Positions 24,467 to 33,307 of a DNA stretch of 47,680 nucleotides are shown piece by piece. The notes beneath the pieces were generated by a model. The model did no database searches. It was not told the DNA's origin and worked only from the letters and a program-made list of their open reading frames with translations. The DNA lies in contig CASGDQ010000030.1 in NCBI GenBank assembly GCA_949300325.1, positions 1 through 47,680 of the forward strand, written 5' to 3'. Source of the DNA: an uncultured Spirochaetales bacterium. Its GTDB lineage: Bacteria > Spirochaetota > Spirochaetia > Sphaerochaetales > Sphaerochaetaceae. Made by a program: the position numbers and the translations under genes. The stretch's first letter is position 1. Each line of letters starts with the position of its first letter.

Positions 24467-25561
24467 CTACATCAAAGGCAGGATCTGCGATAAAAGCAAT
24501 CCGCCAGCAAGTACGCTTCCGATCTGTCCAGAAACATTCGCTCCCAATGCAAAAGGAAGAAGATGGTTCTGCTTATCTGCTTCAATGCCAACCTTCTGCA
24601 CAACACGGCTGCTCATCGGGAACGCGGATATTCCAGCTCCTCCAATAAGGGGGTTGATCCTCTTGTCCTTCTTTAAGAACAGGTTTGCGATCTTGATGAA
24701 CACAACACCGCAGGCAGTATCGAAAATGAAAGCCAAGAGCCCGAATCCCATAATCATTATGGTCTCGAACTGCAAAAGCTTCTCACCCGACATCTGCGGG
24801 GCGATTGCAAGGCCGAGAAGAAGAGTGATAAGAGGACTGAGCACATTCTGTGCGGCAAGGGAAAGCGAATCCAGAACACCACACTCTCTCAAGAGGTTTC
24901 CAAACATCAGCAGTCCAACCAGCGCCGCCGAATCCGGTGCAATCGTCCCACATACAATAGTGGTTATGATCGGGAACAGTATCCTTGTGGTCTTGCTGAC
25001 CGCCTTGGCGCTGTAATGCATCCTGATGCATCTCTCTTTTTTCGTCGTTGTCATCTTCAAGACAGCTGGCTGGATGATCGGAACAAGCGCCATATAGCAA
25101 TAAGCGACAACGAGTATTGCCGGAACATAATTGCTCATCAGCCTCTGGCTGACCAATATTGCTGTAGGACCATCTGCAGCACCGATGATGCCGATGCTGG
25201 CCGCATCGTTCAAAGGAAAGCCTAAAGCGGAGGCTATCGCCATGGAAATGAAAATGCCTCCCTGCCCGGCTGCCCCGATGAAAATGAGCCAAGGCTTGGA
25301 AAGCACAGGGCCGAAATCGATCATAGCACCGATACCGATGAAAAGAAGAAGAGGAAACACCTCCGCTTCAGCGATGCCAACGTTGAAAAGCCATGCAAGA
25401 ATGCCGTGACCCTCTGCAATCACAGATCCGGGCAGATTGACCAAAATAGCCCCGAATCCCATCGGAAGAAGAAGAGTCGGTTCCATGTTCTTCTTGATTG
25501 CAAGATAGATCAAAATCAGTCCCACACCTATCATTATGATTTGACTTGCTAATTCGTTCAT
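24467..25561 (-). CDS. oadB: Sodium-pumping decarboxylase beta subunit (OadB/GcdB/MmdB type)
   Basis: The 364-residue integral membrane beta subunit couples decarboxylation of a biotin-bound carboxyl group to Na+ export. Landmarks are GFGAILVNLPGS near 35-46, FIGIGAMIDFGPVLSKP near 76-92 (the sodium-site region), SIGIIGAADGPTAILVSQ near 120-137 (the Asp-Gly-Pro-Thr core) and the NPLIGGAGISAFPMSSRVVQ stretch near the C-terminus. About nine membrane segments are visible. ATG 25561 is chosen at MNELASQ; the frame extends further upstream without a ribosome site. No carboxyltransferase alpha subunit or biotin carrier lies in the window. Confidence 0.88.
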   Translation of the reverse strand: MNELASQIIMIGVGLILIYLAIKKNMEPTLLLPMGFGAILVNLPGSVIAEGHGILAWLFNVGIAEAEVFPLLLFIGIGAMIDFGPVLSKPWLIFIGAAGQGGIFISMAIASALGFPLNDAASIGIIGAADGPTAILVSQRLMSNYVPAILVVAYCYMALVPIIQPAVLKMTTTKKERCIRMHYSAKAVSKTTRILFPIITTIVCGTIAPDSAALVGLLMFGNLLRECGVLDSLSLAAQNVLSPLITLLLGLAIAPQMSGEKLLQFETIMIMGFGLLAFIFDTACGVVFIKIANLFLKKDKRINPLIGGAGISAFPMSSRVVQKVGIEADKQNHLLPFALGANVSGQIGSVLAGGLLLSQILPLM

Positions 25562-25658
25562 ACGCCCATGATACCTGTCTTTACATATTATTTCTAGATG
25601 AACAAAATTCAAAAAGATGCATAATTCGGGAAATCAAAAAAAATGTCAAAAATTTTTC

Positions 25659-25718
25659 TTGACGACTCAATTAAACCGATTTAACATAAATTCAGAAAAG
25701 GTTATTTAACCGATTAAA
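25659..25718 (+). promoter_or_regulatory. Promoter of the maltodextrin operon with two LacI-type operators
   Basis: TTGACG (25659-25664) and TAACAT (25682-25687) sit 17 bases apart. Operator 1, TTAAACCGATTTAA at 25671-25684, lies between and over the boxes. Operator 2, TTTAACCGATTAAA at 25705-25718, lies just past the likely start. Each has the central CG step and near-palindromic arms of LacI-family sites; their centres are 34 bp apart. The LacI gene at 28873 is the natural candidate to bind them. GGCTTAAGCC (25731-25740), a perfect 10-bp palindrome, sits before the ribosome site. Confidence 0.6.
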
Positions 25719-25756
25719 CAGTTATTCTAAGGCTTAAGCCTCAAAAGGAGAAAAAC

Positions 25757-27091
25757 ATGAAAAAAGCTCTGAGTATCGTACTAATCGCCTTACTCGCAGT
25801 TACCGGTGTTTTCGCAAATGGATCATCGGAATCTTCCTCCGCTTCAGCAGGAGAAGTTTATTTTTTAAACTTCAAACCAGAAATCGCTCAGGTATACACC
25901 GATATTGTTGCCCCGGCATTTGAAGCTGAAACAGGAATCAAGCTCAAGGTTGTCACAGCGGCTTCCAACACCTATGAACAGACCCTCAGGAGCGAGATCG
26001 TAAAAAGCAATCCTCCTGTGATTTTCCAGACCAACGGACCTGTCGGAGTAAGGAATTTCGCAGATTACGTCGCACCTCTTGAAAACACAGAATTTTACAG
26101 CCTTCTCGCTGACAAGAGCATGGCCATAGACCTTGACGGGCATGTTGTAGCAATCCCCTATGCTGTCGAGGGTTATGGAATCATCTACAACGACAAGATC
26201 ATGAGAGATTATTTCGCACTTCCGAATCCTGTTGTCTCTTCCATGGATGAAGTGAATAATTTCAAGACTCTCAAGGCCCTTGTCGAAGACATGACCGCTA
26301 AAAAGTCACAGCTTGGCATCCAGGGAGTGTTCGCATCCACATCAATGGCTCCTGGAACAGATTGGAGATGGCAGACACACCTTTTCAACCCGGCTCTCTG
26401 GGCAGAATTCGGCAACAGGCTCAATGCTGTCGAATCCACAGCTCTTAAGTTCACATACAATGAGAACTATAAGCAGCTCTTCGATCTCTATCTCAACAAC
26501 AGCCTCACAGCAAAAGGCCTTGTTGCTGCAAAGACAGACAGCGACAGCATGGCTGAATTCGCTCTTGGACAGTGTGCAATGGTTCAGAACGGAAACTGGG
26601 CTGCTGCACAGATTTTGGGAGTTGCTGGAAACGTTGTAGCAAGCGAGGACATCAAGTTCCTCCCGCTTTACATGGGCTTGGATAATGAAGAGAGCTATGG
26701 ACTCAACATCGGAACTGAAAACTACCTCTGCATCAACAAGATGGCAAGCGCCGAGGCACAGGCCAACGCAGACAAGTTCCTCACATGGCTCTATTCTTCC
26801 GAAACAGGAAAGAAGATTGTCACCAACGACCTTATGTTCATCACTCCGTTCAGCTCGTTCTCTTCTGATGAGGTTCCAAACGATCCTCTTGCTAAGGAAG
26901 TCAACCGCTGGATGACAAAGGACGGAATCAAGAGCGTCGATTGGGTATTCCAGGGAATTCCTTCAGAACAGTGGAAGTCTGATTTCGGTGGTGCGCTGCT
27001 TCAGTACATCAACGGTTCCTGTGCTTGGTCCGATGTCGTCAAGACATGTCAGGATTCCTGGGCAAGGGAAGCCAAACTTACCGGAAGATAA
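25757..27091 (+). CDS. ABC transporter sugar-binding protein (maltodextrin-type, periplasmic)
   Basis: Family 1 extracellular solute-binding protein of 444 residues. A signal peptide (MKKALSIVLIALLAVTGVFA) is followed by NGSSESSS, without a lipobox Cys, so it is probably free in the periplasm. FEAETGIKLKVVTAASNTYEQTLRSEI and AIPYAVEGYGIIYNDKIM match the group that binds oligosaccharides. AAGGAG lies before the ATG. It heads an operon with two permeases, a LacI regulator and malQ, which suggests malto-oligosaccharide uptake. The ligand is inferred from MalQ, not seen. A hairpin follows the stop and probably lowers transcription of the permeases relative to this protein. Confidence 0.85.
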   Translation: MKKALSIVLIALLAVTGVFANGSSESSSASAGEVYFLNFKPEIAQVYTDIVAPAFEAETGIKLKVVTAASNTYEQTLRSEIVKSNPPVIFQTNGPVGVRNFADYVAPLENTEFYSLLADKSMAIDLDGHVVAIPYAVEGYGIIYNDKIMRDYFALPNPVVSSMDEVNNFKTLKALVEDMTAKKSQLGIQGVFASTSMAPGTDWRWQTHLFNPALWAEFGNRLNAVESTALKFTYNENYKQLFDLYLNNSLTAKGLVAAKTDSDSMAEFALGQCAMVQNGNWAAAQILGVAGNVVASEDIKFLPLYMGLDNEESYGLNIGTENYLCINKMASAEAQANADKFLTWLYSSETGKKIVTNDLMFITPFSSFSSDEVPNDPLAKEVNRWMTKDGIKSVDWVFQGIPSEQWKSDFGGALLQYINGSCAWSDVVKTCQDSWAREAKLTGR

Positions 27092-27110
27092 TCGTTAATC
27101 GTAATTTTAT

Positions 27111-27149
27111 GGCCGTCTATTTCAATAATGCGGAAGGACGGCCTTTTTT
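27111..27149 (+). terminator. Partial terminator between binding-protein and permease genes
   Basis: GGCCGTC (27111-27117) pairs with GACGGCC (27137-27143) and is followed by TTTTTT. It lies 19 bp after the stop of the binding-protein gene. Such hairpins inside ABC operons usually let only part of the polymerase through. Confidence 0.75.
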
Positions 27150-27163
27150 CTAAAGAGGATATT

Positions 27164-28009
27164 ATGGAAAAGAGTCTGAAAAAATATTTTCCACTTTTTG
27201 CACTTCCGGCCCTCATCTGCTTTTCACTGGCATTCCTCATCCCGATGATATGGGGCCTGATACTTTCATTTTGTGAGTTTTCGACGATCACAAATGCCAG
27301 CTTCGTGGGTTTGAAAAATTATCTCGATGCTTTCAGAATCGATAACTACTTCACCCACTCCTTTTGGTTCACTCTGGCTTTCACCGTCGTATCCGTCATA
27401 TCAATAAACGTTTTAGCATTCACTTTTGCTATGCTGCTTACACGCAACATTCCTGGGACCAATGCATTCAGAACAATATTCTTCATGCCCAACCTTATCG
27501 GTGGAATCGTATTGGGATATGTATGGCAGGGCATCATTAATGGTGTGCTTTTCTATTTTGAAAAAACTTTGCTGATAAATCCGGACTATGGTTTCTGGGG
27601 ACTTGTGATCCTCATGAACTGGCAAAATGTCGGTTACATGATGGTAATCTACATTGCTGCCATCCAGAATATACCGACAGATATGCTTGAGGCTGCGGCG
27701 ATCGACGGGGCGAATTCGAGAATAACCCTTTTCAAGATCGTGATTCCAGCAGTTATGCCAAGCATCACAATCTGCCTGTTCATGACAATTACAAACGGCT
27801 TCAAGCTGTTTGACCAGAACCTCGCACTTACAGCAGGTCAGCCTGCAAGACAGACAGAAATGATGGCGCTCAACATCTATCAGACCTTCTACAACCGTCC
27901 CGGATTTGAAGGGGTCGGACAGGCGAAGGCCGTGATATTCACCCTGATAGTAGCTGTGATAGCGCTTTTGCAGCTGTTCTTGACAAGAAGAAAGGAGTAT
28001 GAAAACTAA
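27164..28009 (+). CDS. Sugar ABC transporter permease (MalF/UgpA type)
   Basis: Inner-membrane permease of 281 residues with six membrane segments. The EAA loop reads LEAAAIDGANSRITLFKIVIPAVMPSI, the carbohydrate-uptake-1 permease pattern. It starts MEKSLKKYFPLFALPALI, with AGAGGATATT just upstream; the frame extends 12 codons further, into the T run of the hairpin. It overlaps the next permease gene by 1 base (TAATG). No ATPase gene is present, so a shared MsmX/UgpC-like ATPase elsewhere is likely. Confidence 0.86.
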   Translation: MEKSLKKYFPLFALPALICFSLAFLIPMIWGLILSFCEFSTITNASFVGLKNYLDAFRIDNYFTHSFWFTLAFTVVSVISINVLAFTFAMLLTRNIPGTNAFRTIFFMPNLIGGIVLGYVWQGIINGVLFYFEKTLLINPDYGFWGLVILMNWQNVGYMMVIYIAAIQNIPTDMLEAAAIDGANSRITLFKIVIPAVMPSITICLFMTITNGFKLFDQNLALTAGQPARQTEMMALNIYQTFYNRPGFEGVGQAKAVIFTLIVAVIALLQLFLTRRKEYEN

Positions 28010-28848
28010 TGGCACAAGTAGGTAACAAATATACAAAATGGATCATGCTTGCAATCCTTATCATAGTTGCCGCATTCATCCTCTTTCCGGTATTGATCGT
28101 AGTTTACAATTCCTTCAAAGGAACGCTTTTTGTAAGCAACAATCTTTTTGCGCTTCCTAATTCACAGTCATTTGTGAAGCTCTCCAACTATACTGGTGGA
28201 ATTGCAAGGATAAATTTCTTCAGCGCATTCGGATATTCGCTGTGGATCACAGTATCATCTGTCATCTTCATCCTGCTTCTTACCAGCATGCTTGCCTGGT
28301 ACATCACCAGGGTCAAGAGCGTATTCACAAAAGGGATATACTATCTTCTGGTGATCTCGATGATAGTGCCTTTCCAGATGGTGATGTTCACAATGAGCAA
28401 GTTTGCAAACATGATCCACCTGGACAACCCGGTAGGAATCATCGTCCTTTATGTGGGATTCGGATGCGGACTCTCCACATTCATGTTCTCCGGTTTCATC
28501 AAGAGCATTCCTATCGCGCTTGAGGAAGCTGCCATGATCGATGGTGCAAATCCTCCGAGAACCTTCTTCAGCGTTGTGCTCCCGATGCTCAAATCCACAG
28601 CCATCACGATTGCAATACTGCAGACAATGTGGGTTTGGAACGACTATCTGATGCCGTACCTTGTAATCGGAACCGAATACAGGACGATCCCTGTTGCCAT
28701 CCAATATCTCAGAGGCGGTTATGGTTCCATCGACTGGGGCTACATGATGGCGATGCTGGTCCTTGCAATGCTTCCCGTCATAATATTCTATCTTGCATGT
28801 CAGAAACATATCATCAAGGGAGTTTTGGCAGGAGCTGTAAAAGGTTAA
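28009..28848 (+). CDS. Sugar ABC transporter permease (MalG/UgpE type)
   Basis: Second permease of 279 residues, six membrane segments. The EAA loop is LEEAAMIDGANPPRTFFSVVLPMLKSTAI near residue 170. It ends with a short basic tail typical of the MalG group. The ATG overlaps the TAA of the first permease, indicating coupled translation. It pairs with the 281-residue permease as the membrane pore. Confidence 0.86.
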   Translation: MAQVGNKYTKWIMLAILIIVAAFILFPVLIVVYNSFKGTLFVSNNLFALPNSQSFVKLSNYTGGIARINFFSAFGYSLWITVSSVIFILLLTSMLAWYITRVKSVFTKGIYYLLVISMIVPFQMVMFTMSKFANMIHLDNPVGIIVLYVGFGCGLSTFMFSGFIKSIPIALEEAAMIDGANPPRTFFSVVLPMLKSTAITIAILQTMWVWNDYLMPYLVIGTEYRTIPVAIQYLRGGYGSIDWGYMMAMLVLAMLPVIIFYLACQKHIIKGVLAGAVKG

Positions 28849-28872
28849 GCATTTTGTTTTATGGAGGGCTTT

Positions 28873-29922
28873 ATGAAAGGAAAGAGAACGACGATGGCAG
28901 ATATAGCGCAAAAAAGCGGTTACAGCAAAGCAGCCGTGTCTTTTGCTTTTAACGAGCCCCATAAGATCAGCAAGGAAGCCTATGACAAAATAATGTCTGT
29001 GGCGAATGAACTGGATTATGTTCCGGATCCCATGGCCAGGAACCTTTCAATTGGAAAACACATGGTCATCGGCTTCCTTCTGCCTCAAAAGCTTGAATTC
29101 AGCATGAACAACCCCTACACTGTCGGCGTCATCCGCGGAATTGGAGAAATATGCGAGGAGCATGGGTATACCTTGAACCTGATCCCTCCCCTTCATTCAT
29201 CGATTCCCGAGGCGGTGAAAAAAGCCATGGTAGATGGAATAATAACAATGGGCTTGACAGTGGATTTAGGCATCCAGGATGTACTAAGGCAGCGTCATAT
29301 GCCTGTTGTAACCATCGATGGAGCCGCATCCGAAGGGGTTGCCAGCGTCAACATAGATGATGAGAAAGCGGCTTATGACATCATGACCGCCGCGCTTAAA
29401 AAAGGACATAGGGATTTTGCGATAATCAGCCTGAGCAAAGATGCGTATGCAAAAACAGGAAACAACAGACTGACTACATCGCGCAAGAGGTTCATCGGAT
29501 ACGAACGGGCATTAAGGAATTATGGGCTCAAAATAGAGGATATGCTGCTATTGACAAGCGAACCGACTTTTGAAGAAGGGCTCAAATGCGCTGAAGAGAT
29601 ATTCAGCAACACGAACAGGACAGTCACATGCATTGTATGCATGGCAGATATCATCGCACTTGGCGTGATGAAGAAAGCCATGGAAAAAAAGATTGTGATA
29701 CCTGACGACTGCTCCATAATAGGATTCGATGGCATTGCAGATTCGCAAAACATGTTCCTCTCTTTGACAACAATCGAACAGCCGGCGGAAACAAAAGGCA
29801 AAGTTGCGGCTCAGGCGCTTTTCAACATCATAAACGCACCAGATAGTGCAGGTAGCATACAACATATGGTGCCATATAGATTTATTGAAAATATGACGCT
29901 TAGTCAAAGGAAAAATCAATGA
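28873..29922 (+). CDS. LacI-family transcriptional regulator of the maltodextrin operon
   Basis: A 349-residue repressor or activator. The N-terminal helix-turn-helix is TTMADIAQKSGYSKAAVSFAFNEPHKISKEAYDKI, with the hinge helix near DPMARNLS. The rest is the periplasmic-binding-protein-like sensor domain (VIGFLLPQKLEF, GFDGIADSQNMFLSLTTIEQPAE). ATG 28873 is chosen because GGAGGG lies 5-10 bases upstream; an in-frame ATG four codons earlier has none. It overlaps malQ by 4 bp. The paired operators at 25671 and 25705 are its likely targets, which would make the operon autoregulated. Confidence 0.85.
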   Translation: MKGKRTTMADIAQKSGYSKAAVSFAFNEPHKISKEAYDKIMSVANELDYVPDPMARNLSIGKHMVIGFLLPQKLEFSMNNPYTVGVIRGIGEICEEHGYTLNLIPPLHSSIPEAVKKAMVDGIITMGLTVDLGIQDVLRQRHMPVVTIDGAASEGVASVNIDDEKAAYDIMTAALKKGHRDFAIISLSKDAYAKTGNNRLTTSRKRFIGYERALRNYGLKIEDMLLLTSEPTFEEGLKCAEEIFSNTNRTVTCIVCMADIIALGVMKKAMEKKIVIPDDCSIIGFDGIADSQNMFLSLTTIEQPAETKGKVAAQALFNIINAPDSAGSIQHMVPYRFIENMTLSQRKNQ

Positions 29923-31448
29923 ATATAGAAAAAGCAAGATACTCAGGAATACTGATGCATATCACGAGCCTGCCTTCGGAATACGGGATCGGAGATCTTG
30001 GAAAGCAGGCATATGCTTTTGCAGACGATCTGAAAAAGACCGGAGCTACCCTTTGGCAGATACTTCCTCTCGGACCTACAGGATATGGCAACAGCCCATA
30101 TGCTCCAAGATCGAGCTTTGCCGCAAATGAGCTTCTCATTTCCCCCGCCCTGCTTTTGGAGGACGGATATCTAACTGAGGACGATTTGAAAAACATTCCG
30201 CCATTTTCATCTGTGAAGGTGGAATTTGACAAGGTCATTTCATGGAAGCTCCCTCTGCTCAAGAAAGCGGCTAAGAATTTCCTCATTCAAAAGAAAGAGG
30301 ATAAAAAATATTCAGCATTCAAGAAGAAGTCTGCTTACTGGCTCTCCGACTACGCCACATTCATGGTCCTTTACGAAAAGTATCAGGATGCGAGATGGAT
30401 GACCAAATGGGATGAAAAGGAAGCCCGCAGAGACAAGGCCACGCTTGATAACATCAGAAAGGCCCAAAAGGATGAGATAGAAATCTTCATGGCTCTTCAA
30501 TACCTGTTTGAAAAGCAGTGGGCAGGCTTGAAGGAATATGTCAACTCATTAGGAATAAAGCTTATCGGTGACATTCCTATTTTTGTAGGAGCGGACAGTG
30601 CAGATACATGGAGCCATATAGAGCTGTTCAAAACCGATGAAGAAGGACATTATAGCGCAGTATCGGGTGTTCCGCCTGATAATTTCAGCGCAACTGGACA
30701 GTTATGGGGAAATCCTGTCTACGATTGGAAAAAGAATGCCGAATCGGGCTATGAATGGTGGCTCAAAAGGCTCGAAAGGGAGCTTGAGCTTGTTGATGTG
30801 CTCAGAATCGACCATTTCAGAGGTTTTGATGCCTATTATGAAATCAAGGCAGGAAGCCTGACTGCGGAAAACGGCAAGTGGACAAAAGCGCCTGGAAAGG
30901 AGTTTTTCAAGCGTGTGAAGAAAGAGCTTGGCGATGTGAGCATAATAGCAGAAGACCTCGGGCTTATGACAAAGAGCGTGGAAAAGCTTAGGGATTCAAA
31001 CGGTTTTCCGGGCATGAAGATCGCTCAGTTTGGATTCACAACGCTTCGTGACGGGTCATTCAATCCGTATGACACATTCCTGCCCCACAACTACAGCTCG
31101 AATTTCGTTGCATACACGGGCACGCACGACAACGATACCACCCTGGGCTGGTATCTGAGTCTCAGCGAGCAGGAAAAGGACAAGGTAAGAAGATATCTTT
31201 CCTCCGATGACAGGGATATCGTCTGGGCCCTGATAAGAGCTGTCATGCTAAGCCATGCCGATTATGCGATAATTCCAATGCAGGATCTGCTTGAGCTTGA
31301 CGGAAATGCTAGAATGAACTTCCCAAGCACATGCAACGACAAGAACTGGGCATGGAGAATGGAGAATGGCTCATTTTCCGACTACCGCATCTCCCGATTC
31401 AGAGATTTGGTGAAGCTCAGCGGAAGAAACGGAATAGTAACTGAGTGA
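29919..31448 (+). CDS. malQ: 4-alpha-glucanotransferase (MalQ)
   Basis: Amylomaltase of glycoside hydrolase family 77, 509 residues. It transfers malto-oligosaccharide units between chains in the cytoplasm, releasing glucose. LHITSLPS-type start is HITSLPSEYGIGDLG (14-28), followed by QILPLGPTGYGNSPY (47-61). The catalytic nucleophile is D298 in LRIDHFRGF, the acid/base E345 in IIAEDLG and the transition-state Asp D404 in THDNDTTLGW. It overlaps the LacI gene by 4 bp. It is the main reason to assign the operon to maltodextrin use. Confidence 0.95.
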   Translation: MNIEKARYSGILMHITSLPSEYGIGDLGKQAYAFADDLKKTGATLWQILPLGPTGYGNSPYAPRSSFAANELLISPALLLEDGYLTEDDLKNIPPFSSVKVEFDKVISWKLPLLKKAAKNFLIQKKEDKKYSAFKKKSAYWLSDYATFMVLYEKYQDARWMTKWDEKEARRDKATLDNIRKAQKDEIEIFMALQYLFEKQWAGLKEYVNSLGIKLIGDIPIFVGADSADTWSHIELFKTDEEGHYSAVSGVPPDNFSATGQLWGNPVYDWKKNAESGYEWWLKRLERELELVDVLRIDHFRGFDAYYEIKAGSLTAENGKWTKAPGKEFFKRVKKELGDVSIIAEDLGLMTKSVEKLRDSNGFPGMKIAQFGFTTLRDGSFNPYDTFLPHNYSSNFVAYTGTHDNDTTLGWYLSLSEQEKDKVRRYLSSDDRDIVWALIRAVMLSHADYAIIPMQDLLELDGNARMNFPSTCNDKNWAWRMENGSFSDYRISRFRDLVKLSGRNGIVTE

Positions 31449-31470
31449 TATGCTTTAGTTGAAAACTGCG

Positions 31471-31504
31471 CCGGTGCACTGATTTTCTTTGCACCGGTTT
31501 TTTT
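31471..31504 (+). terminator. Rho-independent terminator after malQ
   Basis: CCGGTGCA (31471-31478) pairs with TGCACCGG (31490-31497), followed by TTTTTTT. It ends the maltodextrin operon. Confidence 0.92.
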
Positions 31505-31544
31505 ATTGCTGATGCAATATCTGAAGCACCCCTCTTCATAAAGC

Positions 31545-31979
31545 CTAGTCTTCCATAAAAAGACAGGCATCTGAAGCAAGAAGCAGAAGCCGTTTGAACT
31601 CGGATGCCTCTTGCTCGCTCATGGTCTGCGTCATACGCTCAAACACAGCCTGCATCTGCTCTTTTATCATGGGATATATCTGCCAGGCCTTGGCAGTGGG
31701 GCATATGTCGAACGTCCGCTTATCCCCTTCATTTTTCTCTCTTGTCAAATATCCTGTTTCTTCGAGCTTTGAAACTGTCTTGGCTATTACGCTCTTATCC
31801 AAGGATAACCGCTTTGTGATCTCATCCTGCGTCAGAATGCCGAAATCACAGCTGATGAGAATAATAACGGCCTGGGCAGCAGTAAGCCCATACTGAGCAC
31901 AGCCATTATTTAGCCAAATATGGGATTTCCTATAAAGGATCGAGATATGTTTAAACGGACTATTATTAATACCCTGCAT
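31545..31979 (-). CDS. MarR-family regulator, divergent from an MFS transporter
   Basis: A 144-residue winged-helix regulator. GLTAAQAVIILISCDFGILTQDEITKRLSLDKSVIAKTVSKLEETGYLTREKNEGDKRTFDI covers the recognition helix and wing, with the usual DKR-type tip. ATG 31979 has CAGGAGC 9 bases upstream; the frame continues 12 codons further. It is transcribed away from the MFS gene at 32114, and two related inverted repeats lie in the gap. Repression of the transporter, relieved by a small toxic compound, is the usual role of such pairs. Confidence 0.85.
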   Translation of the reverse strand: MQGINNSPFKHISILYRKSHIWLNNGCAQYGLTAAQAVIILISCDFGILTQDEITKRLSLDKSVIAKTVSKLEETGYLTREKNEGDKRTFDICPTAKAWQIYPMIKEQMQAVFERMTQTMSEQEASEFKRLLLLASDACLFMED

Positions 31980-32014
31980 GGCAAAGCTCCTGAAGATAAG
32001 AAGATAATACTTCA

Positions 32015-32093
32015 ATATAGTGGCATTTGCAACCAGTATTGACTAGTAAAAGCATTCATGGTATCCCTGATATAGTGGCACTTGCCACCATAT
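32015..32093. promoter_or_regulatory. Two related operators between marR and the MFS gene
   Basis: Site 2 (32070-32093) has GTGGCA and TGCCAC arms with a CT centre; site 1 (32015-32039) has GTGGCA and TGCAAC arms with a TT centre. Both are flanked by ATATA and by a CCA on the right, so they are clear copies. Centres are about 55 bp apart, near five helix turns. The divergent MarR is the likely binder. Site 1 faces marR, site 2 faces the transporter. Confidence 0.7.
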
Positions 32094-32113
32094 TACTACA
32101 TAAGAGGTTCCTA

Positions 32114-33304
32114 ATGGATAATACGGAAAAAATCTGGAACAGGAGGTTCGTGCTCCTGTTCATCACCAATCTGCTGGTATTGGCAGCCTTTTACGCATCC
32201 ATACCAATTATTCCGGTTTATTGCGAGGAAATCGGCATAACCGGATCAAAAATCGGGATAGTGCTTACTGCAATGTCTGTTGCGACTGTGCTCTTCCGTC
32301 CTGTAGCTGGATATCTGCTTGACAATTTCAACAGATATCATGTCTATATACTTTTCCTTGTTTTGTTCTGCCTTTCCTTTCCTGCGTTCATAGCTTTTCC
32401 GGTTTTTGGGCTGCTCATCATAGTCAGGCTTTACATGGGTGCCGTATATTCAGTATGCGGGTCTGCGACCATGACGCTGGCAGGAGACGTGCTGAATCCG
32501 AGCAAAGTCACGGAAGGAATCAGCAGATTCGCCTTCACTGTCTCAATCGGCATGGCGCTCGGACCGTTTGTCGGAATACAGGTGCAGGAAAAACTGAGCA
32601 GCAAAGCTTCCTTCATGACAATTTTCGCAATAACTGTTGCGGCCCTGATTTGCGTGCTATGCTGCAAAATAGAATACCCGAAAACCGTCAGGAGAAAATT
32701 CTTAATCAAGGACTCCATCCATACACAATCCCTCCCCTTCATGTTCAATATGATGTTTTTGATGATTCCTTATGGTGCGGTCATAGCCTATTCTTCGATA
32801 TTAGCCCAGGAAAAAGGAATAATGTCCTACCTGCCCTATTTCTACATATTCCTTGTAGCCGGCATGCTAACATCTAAATTATCGACGCAGAGGATAATAG
32901 ATTCAGGAAAGCACCGCACGCTTGTTTATTGCAGCCTTCTGATACTCATCATCACAATGGCAAGCTACATGATGTTGGAAACCGGAGTGCATATGCTTAT
33001 TGCAGGCTATTTCTTCGGACTCGGCTATGGCATCCTCCAGCCGCTCTTCCAATCATTTGTGACAGGAACAGCACCTGCCGAAAAACGCGGGGTTGCAAAT
33101 TCCACATATATGCTCTCATATGACATCGGGATCGGAATCGGCTCGCTGTTAATGGGTTTCATGCAGGAACCGATAGGACTTACAAATGGTTTTGCGCTCA
33201 CTGCAACGGCCTACATCATAGGCTGGGTGATATATGTCTGCTATGTCGACGGCTACTACCAGAAACAAAAAAATATCTTGAAGGCATGCAAAAAAGCAGA
33301 ATAA
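32114..33304 (+). CDS. Major facilitator superfamily transporter
   Basis: A 396-residue protein with 12 membrane segments. The A-motif-like loop after helix 2 reads AGYLLDNFNRYHVY (G..LD...R). The C-terminal half contains GYFFGLGYGILQPLFQSFVTGTAPAEKRGVANSTYMLSYDIGIGIGSLLMG, common in drug and sugar efflux proteins. Helix 5-like GMALGPFVG resembles motif C of drug:H+ antiporters. AGAGG precedes ATG 32114; upstream in-frame codons run through the operator. Efflux of a toxic compound is likely, but the substrate is unknown. Its 3' end faces the kinase gene with a 3-bp gap. Confidence 0.85.
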   Translation: MDNTEKIWNRRFVLLFITNLLVLAAFYASIPIIPVYCEEIGITGSKIGIVLTAMSVATVLFRPVAGYLLDNFNRYHVYILFLVLFCLSFPAFIAFPVFGLLIIVRLYMGAVYSVCGSATMTLAGDVLNPSKVTEGISRFAFTVSIGMALGPFVGIQVQEKLSSKASFMTIFAITVAALICVLCCKIEYPKTVRRKFLIKDSIHTQSLPFMFNMMFLMIPYGAVIAYSSILAQEKGIMSYLPYFYIFLVAGMLTSKLSTQRIIDSGKHRTLVYCSLLILIITMASYMMLETGVHMLIAGYFFGLGYGILQPLFQSFVTGTAPAEKRGVANSTYMLSYDIGIGIGSLLMGFMQEPIGLTNGFALTATAYIIGWVIYVCYVDGYYQKQKNILKACKKAE

Positions 33305-33307
33305 GAA

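Noticed and set aside
24345..25016. A 223-codon + strand frame opposite oadB
   Set aside because: Antisense to oadB and to the short gamma-like gene, with low-complexity content.
32039..32076. A promoter TTGACT...TATAGT before the MFS gene
   Set aside because: The boxes are 26 bp apart, too far for a normal sigma-70 promoter; at 17 bp the -10 match is poor.
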